A stretch of 48,317 bases of DNA. It comes from Pseudomonadota bacterium. Its GTDB lineage: Bacteria > Pseudomonadota > Alphaproteobacteria > Sphingomonadales > Sphingomonadaceae. Position numbers and translations under genes: made by a program. Below, piece by piece: positions 15,483 to 22,608 of this stretch (positions are counted from its first letter, which is position 1; every line of letters begins with the position of its first letter). The notes under the pieces are model-generated. The model was not told where the DNA came from and did not search any database. It worked only from the letters and a program-made list of their open reading frames with translations. The DNA lies in assembly GCA_020160755.1 (NCBI GenBank), contig JAIUPN010000019.1, forward strand, positions 1-48,317, read 5' to 3'.

Positions 15483-16394
15483 TCATCGCGGTCGGCCCGC
15501 GCGGACGCGGGGCACGAACAGCGTGTCGCGCGGCTCATTAGCGGACGGCTCAGCCGCGCGAACGTCGCCGGACGTCGGCCGGTCGGTCGGTGGTTCGGAT
15601 GCGGCTACTTCGCCGCCCGACTCCCCGGCGACAGTTTCCGAAGCGGCGCTAGCGGTGCGGACGAACAGCGCCGCACGACGCCATGCGAACGGATCAGGCG
15701 TAGCATTCGCCGCCACCTCCACCGCGCCTGATACGCCCGTAATCGGTGCGAGCTGGTCGAGATATCCGACCGTTTCCGGAGGCAGAGGACGGCCGCGAGA
15801 CACGAAGTCGTCGTAGCGGCCCGGTCCCGCATTATAGGCCGCCAGCATCGCGCTCGCGTTGCCGTAGCGGTCGTGCATCTCGCGCAGATAAGCGGCACCC
15901 GCTATGATGTTGTCGCGCACGTCGAACGGATCGGGGCCGAGGCCGTAACGGGTGCGCAGGCCCGCCCATGTCGCGGGCATGATCTGCATCAAGCCCATCG
16001 CCCCGGCGCGCGACACGGCGCGGGCATTGCCGCCGCTCTCGACGCGCATCACCGCCCATATCCACGCCTCGGGGATGCCGAACCGCCGCGCGGCCGAGGC
16101 GACATGAGCGGCGTATGGATGCACAAGCGCCGATCGAGCGACCGGCATCTCCTGCGCCATCGCCGGGGCCGGCGCGACGCCGCCGGACAGCAGGACGACG
16201 GCGAGCACCACTGCAGATCCGACTCCGCTCCGTCGCCAGCCTGCCGGCGTGCTCGCTGCGGTCAAGGGTGCGCGCAAAGCGCCGGCCTTTGGCCGCCCTT
16301 GACCTTCGCTGCGCGCCCCGGCCGGCCTGCGACCGAGCGGGACGAAGGGATGAGACGGCTTTCCCGCGAACAAAGGGATGATGATCGGCCGCAC
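15483..16394 (-). CDS. lytic transglycosylase (SLT domain), transfer-associated
   Basis: This enzyme cleaves peptidoglycan so that the mating channel can cross the wall (VirB1/TrbN role). The 303-residue product has a basic N-terminal stretch, a hydrophobic signal or anchor ('GSAVVLAVVLLSGGVAPAPAMAQ'), then an SLT domain. The catalytic glutamate is in 'WAVMRVESGGNARAVSRAGAMGLMQIMPATW', followed by 'DNIIAGAAYLREM' and 'MLAAYNAGPGRY'. The GTG at 16394 is chosen because it lies 4 bases after the DUF736 stop and has AGGA upstream. The serine/threonine-rich C-terminal tail has no recognised domain. Confidence 0.9.
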   Translation of the reverse strand: MRPIIIPLFAGKPSHPFVPLGRRPAGARSEGQGRPKAGALRAPLTAASTPAGWRRSGVGSAVVLAVVLLSGGVAPAPAMAQEMPVARSALVHPYAAHVASAARRFGIPEAWIWAVMRVESGGNARAVSRAGAMGLMQIMPATWAGLRTRYGLGPDPFDVRDNIIAGAAYLREMHDRYGNASAMLAAYNAGPGRYDDFVSRGRPLPPETVGYLDQLAPITGVSGAVEVAANATPDPFAWRRAALFVRTASAASETVAGESGGEVAASEPPTDRPTSGDVRAAEPSANEPRDTLFVPRVRAGRPR

Positions 16395-16398
16395 GGGA

Positions 16399-16734
16399 TC
16401 AGTCCTGCTCGCGCGACTTTGGCTGGCGGTTCCAGCGCAGCGACCAAGCCGACTTGTCGGCGGCGTTCTGGAACAGCGCGGCGCGGATCGGCTGCGCAAA
16501 CGCGGGATCGTCGATGCGCAGCGAGACATAATCCCCGGCGCGCTCGCCGCTCTCGTTCCAGCCGGCGCCGATCTCCGGGCCTTCGCCGCCGTCGCCGCGG
16601 TGAACGCGCCAGTCCGGCGCCTTGTCGGCGTCGCTCTGCTCAGCCGGAACGATCGAGATACGGATGTCGAGGGTCGCCGTCTCGATGATGCCTTCGTAGC
16701 CTTTGGCGGTGCGGAAGAAGCTGCCGATCTGCAT
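16399..16734 (-). CDS. DUF736 family protein (copy 1)
   Basis: This 111-residue protein starts 'MQIGSFFRTAKGYEGIIETATLDIRI' and has the DUF736 core 'APDWRVHRGDGGEGPEIGAGWNESGERAGDYVSLRIDDPAF'. It is an all-beta small protein with no signal peptide. The family is widespread in alphaproteobacterial ICEs and plasmids and has no known biochemical activity. AAAGGAG precedes the start. It lies in the transfer operon between the transglycosylase and the TraF peptidase. A second, divergent copy is at 21454-21753. Confidence 0.9.
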   Translation of the reverse strand: MQIGSFFRTAKGYEGIIETATLDIRISIVPAEQSDADKAPDWRVHRGDGGEGPEIGAGWNESGERAGDYVSLRIDDPAFAQPIRAALFQNAADKSAWSLRWNRQPKSREQD

Positions 16735-16770
16735 GATGATCTCCTTTGAGTTGGCAGGCGGTGAAGCGGA

Positions 16771-17316
16771 TCAGCGCCAGACGAGCGGCGCGGTCGGGGA
16801 GTCGCGGGTGAGGATCGGGACGGCGCGGCCGAGCACCGTGGCGGCCGACAGCGGGCCGAAATATCGGCCGTCCATGCTGTCGGCGTGATCGGGGTTGAGC
16901 ATCAGCAGCTCGCCGGCGCGCAGCGTGCGGCAACCCTGCCAGACCGGCAGCGGACGGCCTCGGCCGTCATGCTCAAGGGCGACGGCGACCGGCCGCGCAT
17001 CGACGCTCACGACGGCGCCGACGCGGCAAACGCGCTGCCCCGACCGCGCGGCGACATGCTTCAACAGCGGCACGCGCTCGCCGAGATAGCCGCGCTCCGC
17101 CAGCCAGCGCGCCAGCGGCGCGGGCGGCGTCACGGCGACCAGCGGACCAACGGCAGGGTCGCGCTCGGGCTCGATCCGGTAGAGACCGAGCGGTGCGCTG
17201 GCGCTGGCGTTCCAGACGAGACGCGGCAGAGGATCGAAGACCGCGATGGCGGCGAAAGATGCGCCGAACAGCGACGCGGAGGCAGCCGTGGCGATGGTCC
17301 AGCTCCGGCGGGTCAT
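16771..17316 (-). CDS. traF: S26-family signal peptidase TraF (pilin processing)
   Basis: TraF-type peptidases trim and cyclise the TrbC pilin in RP4-like systems. The 181-residue protein has one N-terminal membrane segment (about residues 7-27). The catalytic serine is in the S26 motif 'SAPLGLY' (serine near residue 40), and a lysine in 'RVPLLKHVAA' (near residue 90) would complete the Ser/Lys dyad. A 'LMLNPDHADSMDGRYFGPL' segment matches the family's C-terminal box. The ATG at 17316 overlaps the DUF2840 stop by four bases. Confidence 0.92.
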   Translation of the reverse strand: MTRRSWTIATAASASLFGASFAAIAVFDPLPRLVWNASASAPLGLYRIEPERDPAVGPLVAVTPPAPLARWLAERGYLGERVPLLKHVAARSGQRVCRVGAVVSVDARPVAVALEHDGRGRPLPVWQGCRTLRAGELLMLNPDHADSMDGRYFGPLSAATVLGRAVPILTRDSPTAPLVWR

Positions 17317-17819
17317 CCTTCGATCTCCCGGCGCTTGAGCCAGGCGCGATGACGCTCCAGCGTGTAGGGGCGCGGCGACTGACCGGCGGAGATGCGGTTG
17401 GCGACGTGGCGCCAATGGTCGGGCGCGGCGTCGCACGAATCGACGCCAGCGGCTTCCGTAGCGTCGATCGCTGCGAGAACCTGACTGACCTTAGGCCAGC
17501 CCTCGATCGTCAGCAGGATGTCGCCGCCCGGCCGCACGAACGGCAGCGTCGTGAACGGCTCACCGGCGCGGACCGCGCGCACAATGTCGATGCGTGAGCT
17601 GACAGTACCGTAATCGTTCGCCGCCCAGCGGACGAACGCGAAGATCGCGTCGGGCCGGAAGCGGACGATGCGGCGACGGCGGTCCACGATCTCGTCCACG
17701 GCGACCCGGCCGAACCTGATCCAGTGCTCGATCCGCTTCTCGATCCAGGTCAGCTCGACGCGGGTCATGCCGTCTTCGGACGGCTGGCGGTGGCGCATGG
17801 GCGAAGGCGGGACGGTCAT
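17313..17819 (-). CDS. DUF2840 family protein
   Basis: This 168-residue protein carries the DUF2840 core 'TRVELTWIEKRIEHWIRFGRVAVDEIVDRRRRIVRF' and 'AIFAFVRWAANDYGTVSSRIDIVRAV'. It ends in a basic region ('RPYTLERHRAWLKRREIEG'). The family is found only in the transfer modules of this ICE and plasmid group and has no assigned activity. Both ends overlap neighbours by four bases (the HTH gene before, traF after), so it is co-translated with them. The basic, charged character would suit a relaxosome accessory protein, but this is a guess. Confidence 0.88.
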   Translation of the reverse strand: MTVPPSPMRHRQPSEDGMTRVELTWIEKRIEHWIRFGRVAVDEIVDRRRRIVRFRPDAIFAFVRWAANDYGTVSSRIDIVRAVRAGEPFTTLPFVRPGGDILLTIEGWPKVSQVLAAIDATEAAGVDSCDAAPDHWRHVANRISAGQSPRPYTLERHRAWLKRREIEG

Positions 17820-18082
17820 CGCCGGCTCCGGGCGATGGCCGAATCCGCGCGCGGCATGAGGTCGTCCTGCCCCGGATCGGAGGTCGAATGCTTGATGCCG
17901 ATGTCGGCCCAGGCACGCAGGTCATCGACCGAATAGACGACGCGGCCGCCAATCCGGCGGTAGGCCGGGCCGGTGCCGAAATAGCGGTGCTTCTCCAGGG
18001 TGCGCCCCGAGAGGCCGAGAAAGCGCGCGGCTTCCGGCGTGCGCAGGAAGCGGGGCGGCAGATTGGAGGGCGTATCGGACAA
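17816..18082 (-). CDS. AlpA-like helix-turn-helix (MerR-type HTH_17) protein
   Basis: This short protein of about 88 residues contains 'PPRFLRTPEAARFLGLSGRTLEKHRYFGTGPAYRRIGGRVVYSVDDLRAWAD', an HTH_17/AlpA-type winged helix. Such proteins act as excisionase-like or transcription factors in mobile elements. The TTG at 18082 is preferred: GGAG lies about 8 bases upstream and the reading before it does not look like protein. An ATG at 18181 would add 33 low-quality residues. It is first in the four-gene coupled set running into traF. Confidence 0.82.
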   Translation of the reverse strand: MSDTPSNLPPRFLRTPEAARFLGLSGRTLEKHRYFGTGPAYRRIGGRVVYSVDDLRAWADIGIKHSTSDPGQDDLMPRADSAIARSRR

Positions 18083-18211
18083 GTGACGGCTCCTGCGGGC
18101 GGTGGCGGCAGGAGGCGTAATTGTCAGAACCGAGGCGGCCGGGTGGGGTATGAAGATGTGCGGCTGCACGGATGCGACCACCCCCTAGAAGGTGTCGCTG
18201 GGGGAATCGGA

Positions 18212-18995
18212 TCAACGGATGCGGAGCAGTTTGCGGTAGTCGCCGTTCATCATGGCGATGCCGTCGCGGACCAAGCGCACCACGAAAGAGCGCGACGCCG
18301 ACATTTTCCAGTCGCTCGCGGACAGCCGGGCGGCGTCGTCGCGGCCCAAGGCGGTCGCGATCTCGCGATAAGTTGCGCCCTCATCGCGCAGGTCGAGCGC
18401 GCGGAGCATCAGGTCGAGCCGCGCCAGCCGATAGGCGGTGAGCGGCCAGCCGCGCGGTAGCGGCCCGGCCGCCCGGCCGAGCAGGCGACGGTGGAAACGC
18501 AACAGGCTGGCGATGCGGGTGATGAAATCCTTGTCGAGCGGAATGACGGCAGCGAGCGGGCGGCCAGGCTGCGAATCACGCAACCACAGCCGATGCTCGC
18601 CGGCCGCATCGGCGACGACAACATGCCGTCCATCGATCCCGGCTAGGTCGGCGAGCAGCGCGCCGAGCGCGCGCGGATCGACCGGAGCGGCGGTCTCGAA
18701 TCCATCCGGCGCGGCGTCGAGAATGACCGTGACGGCGGTCAGCTCCGGGCGCCAGACGACCGGGTCTGAAAGGTCATCCGGCGCAGTGGCGAAAGGATAA
18801 CCCCCAGCGCCGCGCGAACGCCGTCTCGGCGGCGTCCTTGACGACGGCGCCGTCCGCGATGCGTTGTTGCATCTGCGCATATTCGGCGCGATACGTGTGG
18901 TTTCGCCGCAAAAACTCGGCGGCTATATCGGCGCGACCAAGCGCGTCGGACAGATTGCCGCCGCGCCGCTCGCGCCGGCGCTGGGGCGTCGGCAT
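18212..18995 (-). pseudogene. DUF2285-type regulator split by a one-base frameshift
   Basis: Two overlapping frames look like one protein. The first (18995-18774) holds an N-terminal transcriptional-regulator-like domain ('AAEFLRRNHTYRAEYAQ') up to 'FARRWG'. The second frame picks up directly with 'YPFATAPDDLSDPVVWRPELTAV' and the DUF2285 domain, ending 'MMNGDYRKLLRIR' at 18212. The total span of 784 bases is one base over a whole number of codons. Removing one G from the G run at 18799-18803 (minus strand) would join them into about 260 residues, a plausible length for this family. It could be a real lesion, an assembly error or two natural genes. Such proteins sit at the head of transfer operons and are thought to control transfer. 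Confidence 0.7.
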
Positions 18996-19139
18996 GGCAT
19001 CCTCCCAACCGCACTAAGGGCGGATTGCGGGGGACGAACATCTCCGGCTCGACCGACGCACGATAGCGCCAAGGTTGCGCTCAACCGTGCCGCGCGCGCT
19101 GCGACGAAAGCAATGAATCGATACCAAAATGGATTAAAC

Positions 19140-19412
19140 TTAACGCCTTAGCGGGCGCTCGCAGCCGAGCAGATGCGCGTAACCAACCTCCGTCATCCAC
19201 CGCGCGCGCGCAAGGTGGCTATCGTGCATCGCCTTGGCTCGTTGCGGCTCGGCGGCTGGGTCTACGTCGAGGATCGCGGTCGCCGCCTCGCGCCAGTCCG
19301 CTCCTACTTCGTCCGCATCGAGCAGCCGCAAATAGACATTGAGATGGCTTTCGTCATAGGCCGTGAGCTGCGATGCCTCCGGCGCGCGATCAGCGAATTG
19401 GCTGGTGCTCAT
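19140..19412 (-). CDS. conserved small protein of ICE regulatory modules
   Basis: This 90-residue acidic protein contains 'YDESHLNVYLRLLDADEVGADWREAATAILDVDP' and 'HDSHLARARWMTEVGYAHLL'. I recognise this pattern from proteins that accompany DUF2285 genes in alphaproteobacterial ICEs, but I cannot name the family with certainty. It is predicted to be helical and cytoplasmic, without signal or membrane segment. GGGGA lies before the ATG. It is divergent from the Xre gene at 19570 and shares its upstream region, so it may be under that repressor's control. Confidence 0.72.
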   Translation of the reverse strand: MSTSQFADRAPEASQLTAYDESHLNVYLRLLDADEVGADWREAATAILDVDPAAEPQRAKAMHDSHLARARWMTEVGYAHLLGCERPLRR

Positions 19413-19467
19413 GGTGTCCCCGTTAACCAGTCTAGCTCAAAAAACAGAACCGGATATGCGCAAGCCT

Positions 19468-19483
19468 TGCATCGCTAGATGCA
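19468..19483. promoter_or_regulatory. inverted repeat in the divergent promoter region (candidate operator)
   Basis: TGCATC-GCTA-GATGCA is a perfect inverted repeat in the 157 bases between the small gene at 19412 and the Xre gene at 19570. In addition, GGATATGCGC occurs at 19452-19461 and again at 19571-19580, over the start of the Xre gene. Xre-type repressors bind short dyads, so one of these may be its operator. No protein-DNA evidence is available. Confidence 0.4.
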
Positions 19484-19569
19484 CATCCCGCAGCGGCGGA
19501 TAGTGCGATTTAGCCAACACAACTGATATGGGATAAACCGGATGAGATGTAGCGTCCAGCTTCGCGCGC

Positions 19570-19797
19570 ATGGATATGCGCCGCCTAGTGGGATTGAACT
19601 TCGCCAAGCTGAGGAAGGATAAGGGCTTTACCCAGGAGCGCTTTGCCGAGACGTCCGGTTTTACCCAACAATATGTCAGCGATTTGGAGCGCGGCCTGCG
19701 CAATCCAACGGTCGTCACCTTGTTTCACTTGGCCTCCGCGCTTGGTGTCACGCCCGCCGATCTTATCGCCCAACTCGATCCCTCCGAAACCGACTAG
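19570..19797 (+). CDS. Xre-family helix-turn-helix regulator
   Basis: This 75-residue protein is little more than an HTH_3 domain: 'VGLNFAKLRKDKGFTQERFAETSGFTQQYVSDLERGLRNPTVVTLFHLASALGV'. Such small phage-repressor-like proteins often hold ICE transfer and excision genes off. The ATG at 19570 or the one at 19576 could be the start; neither has a clear ribosome site. It is transcribed away from the transfer block, with dyads in the shared upstream region. Family call is firm, its targets are inferred. Confidence 0.88.
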   Translation: MDMRRLVGLNFAKLRKDKGFTQERFAETSGFTQQYVSDLERGLRNPTVVTLFHLASALGVTPADLIAQLDPSETD

Positions 19798-19920
19798 CTT
19801 CGCAAAACTTGAGCGCGAGCCGGGCGCCAGCCCGGCGAGCGCGCCGTTGCGGCCGCGCGGACCTTGGGACGCGCGGCAGCCGCCGATCCGACGCAGCGGA
19901 TCGGCGCGAAAATGGCAAAG

Positions 19921-19949
19921 CCGCAGGGCCGGAAACTCCGGCCCTGCGG
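19921..19949 (-). terminator. strong GC hairpin at the 3' end of the DUF932 gene
   Basis: CCGCAGGGCCGGA, a three-base loop and TCCGGCCCTGCGG form a perfect 13-bp stem. It starts 10 bases after the DUF932 stop on the minus strand and 124 bases after the Xre stop on the plus strand. There is only a short T-rich stretch beyond it, so it may be a bidirectional terminator or an mRNA-stabilising 3' hairpin. Confidence 0.55.
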
Positions 19950-19959
19950 TAATTATGGG

Positions 19960-20802
19960 TCAGGCCGCTTTGAGGCGCTGCATCCCTTCGGCCAGCGTCC
20001 AGAGCGCGCGGTTGAGCGTCACATTCTGGTCGATGCCATTGATCGCGCGGGTCTGCGCGCGGCGGATACGGCCCTCGGCGTTGCGCTTACGGCCCTGCAA
20101 CCCGCCACGAACGACATTCTCCTGAATGACGTTGAAGGTGGTCCACAGGCTGCGGTCCACATCATCGCGGCGGCGCGGCTCGATGATCTGCTCGGGCCGA
20201 ACCGGGCTTTCGTCGTCGCCATAGCGCGCAACAAGGCTAACCTCGCTAAGCAAGCGCTGCTCATCCGGCGAAAGCTGGATCGCCTTCATCGATTCGCTGG
20301 CGTCGATCAGCCGGGGGAAGTCCTCCGCGACCGTGTAAACGCCCTCGATGATGTCATGCTCGATATTGCCTTTGTGCGGCACGCGGACCTCCTCGAACCG
20401 CTCACCGGCAATCATGCTGTTGGTGCAGACGAACCGCAGCATTCCGGCGAACATCTGATAGGCGCTGGTCCCGTCATGGCTGTTGACGATGATGACTTCG
20501 GCGGCCTCCGGCTTGCCGATGCCGTCATCCCTGCGCAGGCGAAGCATATGCTTGGCGTGGCCGTGGCGGCTGCCGTCGCGGGGGACGGACTGGACGGCGA
20601 AGAACGGGAACCATCCTTCCCGGCGCAGCCCCTCCACGATGTCGATTGTCGGAACATAGACGTAGCGATCTGAACGGCTGTCGTGCGCCTCGCGCGCGAA
20701 GATGGACGGGACGTGGCGGTACAGCGCCTCGTTGTCGAGCGGCTCCCGGCCGCTGATCTGGTGGGCGTTGCGGCCGAACCGGGTGGCAAGCTGATAGTGC
20801 AT
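19960..20802 (-). CDS. DUF932 domain-containing protein
   Basis: This 280-residue protein begins 'MHYQLATRFGRNAHQISGREPLDNEALYRHVPSIFA' and has the DUF932 core. The core includes 'YVYVPTIDIVEGLRREGWFPFFAVQ', 'HMLRLRRDDG', 'PEAAEVIIVNSHDGTSAYQMFAGMLRFVCTNSMIAG' and 'HDIIEGVYTVAEDFPRLID'. The family is common on plasmids, phages and ICEs, and its activity is unknown. AAGGAGG precedes the ATG at 20802; an extension to 21123 is not supported. A strong hairpin follows the stop. The 262 bases upstream are G+C-rich and hold no clear gene. Confidence 0.9.
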   Translation of the reverse strand: MHYQLATRFGRNAHQISGREPLDNEALYRHVPSIFAREAHDSRSDRYVYVPTIDIVEGLRREGWFPFFAVQSVPRDGSRHGHAKHMLRLRRDDGIGKPEAAEVIIVNSHDGTSAYQMFAGMLRFVCTNSMIAGERFEEVRVPHKGNIEHDIIEGVYTVAEDFPRLIDASESMKAIQLSPDEQRLLSEVSLVARYGDDESPVRPEQIIEPRRRDDVDRSLWTTFNVIQENVVRGGLQGRKRNAEGRIRRAQTRAINGIDQNVTLNRALWTLAEGMQRLKAA

Positions 20803-21064
20803 TTTGGCCTCCTTGGGCTTGGGTTTCCGCGCAGCGGAGCGCCGCGCTGAAACCCTGCCCGTCGGCGAGACCGGGGGTGCAAACGGAAAGCAGCTTCGCG
20901 GGGAACCGGCTGCACGGAACGCGCTCGCGCGTGGAGGAAGCTGGGCGGAAGCCGCTTGTAGTGCGCCGGGGGCAGAGCCCCAAGCACCGCGTCGCCTGCG
21001 GCGCCCGCAAACAACGCTTGTCATTTGTTCCTGTTTTGATCCAAACCGCCAATAAGGAGTCGGT

Positions 21065-21394
21065 ATGAGCATCACCATAACAGGACAGCCCGGCCAGCGC
21101 ATCGCGGTCGCGGGCGACATCACAAAGACGCTGCGCGTTCCCTATGACGAGGTGGAGGAGCGTTTCCTGTTGGCGGCGAGCGACGGTTCGCTGATCGAAG
21201 GCCGCCTCGAAGCCGAAAAAGATCGCTTCGACTTCCGGGTCGTGGTGGACGGCGCGGGGATCTCGCGTGTTGGTCACGGCGAGCTGACGCTGGACTGGCG
21301 CGTCGAATGGGTGACAATCGCACCCTATGACGCCGGCGCGCTGCCGGAGCGCAGCCCGATGCCGCTGCCGCTATTCGATTCGCTGTCTGGTTAG
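21065..21394 (+). CDS. hypothetical protein (109 residues)
   Basis: The family is not recognised. The protein is acidic and appears all-beta ('ITGQPGQRIAVAGDITKTLRVPYDEVEERFLLAASDGSLIEGRLEAEKDRFDFRVVVDG'), without signal peptide or membrane segment. AAGGAG lies at a good distance before the ATG, and a TTGTCA at 21019 could be a -35 box, though no good -10 follows. It is alone on its strand and converges on the second DUF736 gene across a perfect hairpin. Codon use and length suggest it is real. Confidence 0.7.
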   Translation: MSITITGQPGQRIAVAGDITKTLRVPYDEVEERFLLAASDGSLIEGRLEAEKDRFDFRVVVDGAGISRVGHGELTLDWRVEWVTIAPYDAGALPERSPMPLPLFDSLSG

Positions 21395-21414
21395 TTGCCC
21401 TATTCAACGCGAGA

Positions 21415-21445
21415 GGCGCCCCCGCTCCGGTGGAGCGGGGGCGCC
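21415..21445. terminator. perfect 14-bp hairpin between convergent genes
   Basis: GGCGCCCCCGCTCC, loop GGT, GGAGCGGGGGCGCC lies between the ends of the hypothetical gene (21394) and the DUF736 gene (21454). It probably ends transcription in both directions. It lacks a T run, like the hairpin at 19921-19949. Confidence 0.6.
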
Positions 21446-21453
21446 GTATGGGG

Positions 21454-21753
21454 TCAGCGGGACCAGATGAGCACGTATTCTCCGCCGGTCTCCGTTTCGG
21501 ATAGGGTGGCGTAGATCGGAGCCGGGAATGTCGGGTCGTCGAACTTGACCGAAATGTAGTCGCGGTTCTCGCGGCTGGTCTTCTTCCACCCCGCGCCGCA
21601 CTCGACCGTGCCGACCGTCAGCCGGTAGTCGGGCGCCTTGTCGCCGTCCATGTCGATCGGCCGGAGCGTCGCCTTGAGCTTGAGGGTCGCGGTGGTGATG
21701 GTGCCGTTGAAGTTGCCGTTGTCGGCTTTGGTGAAGGTGCCGATGGTCGCCAT
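21454..21753 (-). CDS. DUF736 family protein (copy 2)
   Basis: This 99-residue protein starts 'MATIGTFTKADNGNFNGTITTATLKLKATLRPI' and contains 'GDKAPDYRLTVGTVECGAGWKKTSRENRDYISVKFDDPTFPAPIYATL'. It aligns by eye over its whole length with the copy at 16399-16734 (shared 'KAPD.R', 'GAGW', 'YIS/YVS..DDP.F..PI.A.L'). AAAGGAA precedes the ATG at 21753. It sits outside the transfer operon, so it may serve a different function or have arrived independently. The biochemical role of the family is unknown. Confidence 0.9.
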   Translation of the reverse strand: MATIGTFTKADNGNFNGTITTATLKLKATLRPIDMDGDKAPDYRLTVGTVECGAGWKKTSRENRDYISVKFDDPTFPAPIYATLSETETGGEYVLIWSR

Positions 21754-22055
21754 GTCGAAGTTCCTTTCGCTTTCGGGCCACGACCGCCGCGGCCTCGATG
21801 GCGATCGGTGAAGCGGGGACGATCGGACGCGCACCGCTTGCGGCCGAAGCGCAGCGGAGGATGGCGACGCGCGGCTTTTTTGCTTCGCGATGCAAAGCCG
21901 AAGGCGGCGGAAAAAAGGCCGCGCGGCGGCGTTGCGCCAGGCCGAGCGAGGCGAAGCCGGCCCCGGTTAGATCAAGCCAATCGAGAGGCCGCGCGGTCGC
22001 GCCGATGCGGGATGGATCGCCATGCGAACTGCGGCACCACCCGGTCGCTAGCGGC
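21754..22055. other. intergenic stretch, no gene seen
   Basis: These 302 bases between the second DUF736 gene and soxR hold only overlapping short frames without ribosome sites or recognisable protein. The G+C-rich runs and a short A tract (21910-21917) show no clear dyad or promoter. It lies upstream of DUF736 copy 2 and downstream of soxR, so it may contain the former's promoter. Confidence 0.5.
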
Positions 22056-22517
22056 TCATTGACCCGAGGGCTCCAGTAGCACCGCGCCGGCTCCCGTTTC
22101 CGAGAGTCGATCGCCGGGATTGCGCAACGGGCAGTCGCTCAGCGATAGGCAGCCGCAGCCGATACAGCCGTCCAGTTCGTCGCGAAGCTGCGTGAGCGCG
22201 CGGATCCGCGCGTCGAGTTCGGCCCGCCAGGCCGATGACAGCGCACCCCAGTCCAGTGCGGTCAACGTGCGGCCGGCTGGCACGGCAGCGAACGCGGCGC
22301 GGATGTCGGCGAGTCCGATACCGGCGCGCTGCGCGACGCGGATGACCGCAATTCGGCGCAGCACGTCGCGCGTGTAGCGGCGCTGATTACCGCCGCTGCG
22401 CCAGCCTTCGATCAGCCCTTTGGCCTCGTAGAAATGCACGGTCGAGATCGCGACGCCGCTGCGTCGCGCGACCTCGCCGACGCTGAGCGCCCTGGTCGTG
22501 TCGATCCGCTGCGTCAT
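22056..22517 (-). CDS. soxR: redox-sensing MerR-family regulator SoxR
   Basis: SoxR senses redox-active compounds through a [2Fe-2S] cluster and switches on a divergent promoter. The 153-residue product has a MerR-type HTH ('LSVGEVARRSGVAISTVHFYEAKGLI', then 'SGGNQRRYTRDVLRRIAVIRVAQ'), a dimerisation helix and the cluster-binding cysteines C-x2-C-x-C-x5-C in 'DGCIGCGCLSLSDCPLRNP'. The ATG at 22517 ('MTQRIDTTRAL') is chosen because the longer frame would run through the operator. The gene lies back to back with an efflux MFS gene across a SoxR box. All sensor cysteines are present, so it should be functional. Confidence 0.94.
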   Translation of the reverse strand: MTQRIDTTRALSVGEVARRSGVAISTVHFYEAKGLIEGWRSGGNQRRYTRDVLRRIAVIRVAQRAGIGLADIRAAFAAVPAGRTLTALDWGALSSAWRAELDARIRALTQLRDELDGCIGCGCLSLSDCPLRNPGDRLSETGAGAVLLEPSGQ

Positions 22518-22524
22518 AAGGGGC

Positions 22525-22555
22525 TTGACCTCAACAATGGTTGAGGTTTTATCAG
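22525..22555 (+). promoter_or_regulatory. SoxR-controlled promoter with SoxR box
   Basis: The dyad CCTCAACAATGGTTGAGG at 22529-22546 has the same 18-base length and half-site (CCTCAA...TTGAGG) as the enterobacterial SoxR box. It lies between a -35 element TTGACC (22525-22530) and a -10 element TATCAG (22550-22555). The spacer is 19 bases, the over-long spacing typical of MerR-family promoters, where the activator must twist the DNA. It drives the MFS gene at 22609 and lies in front of soxR, allowing autoregulation. Confidence 0.88.
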
Positions 22556-22608
22556 AGATGTCGGCCGTCAATCAAGCCCGCGGCGAGTCCCGCCGGAAAG
22601 GAGCCGAT

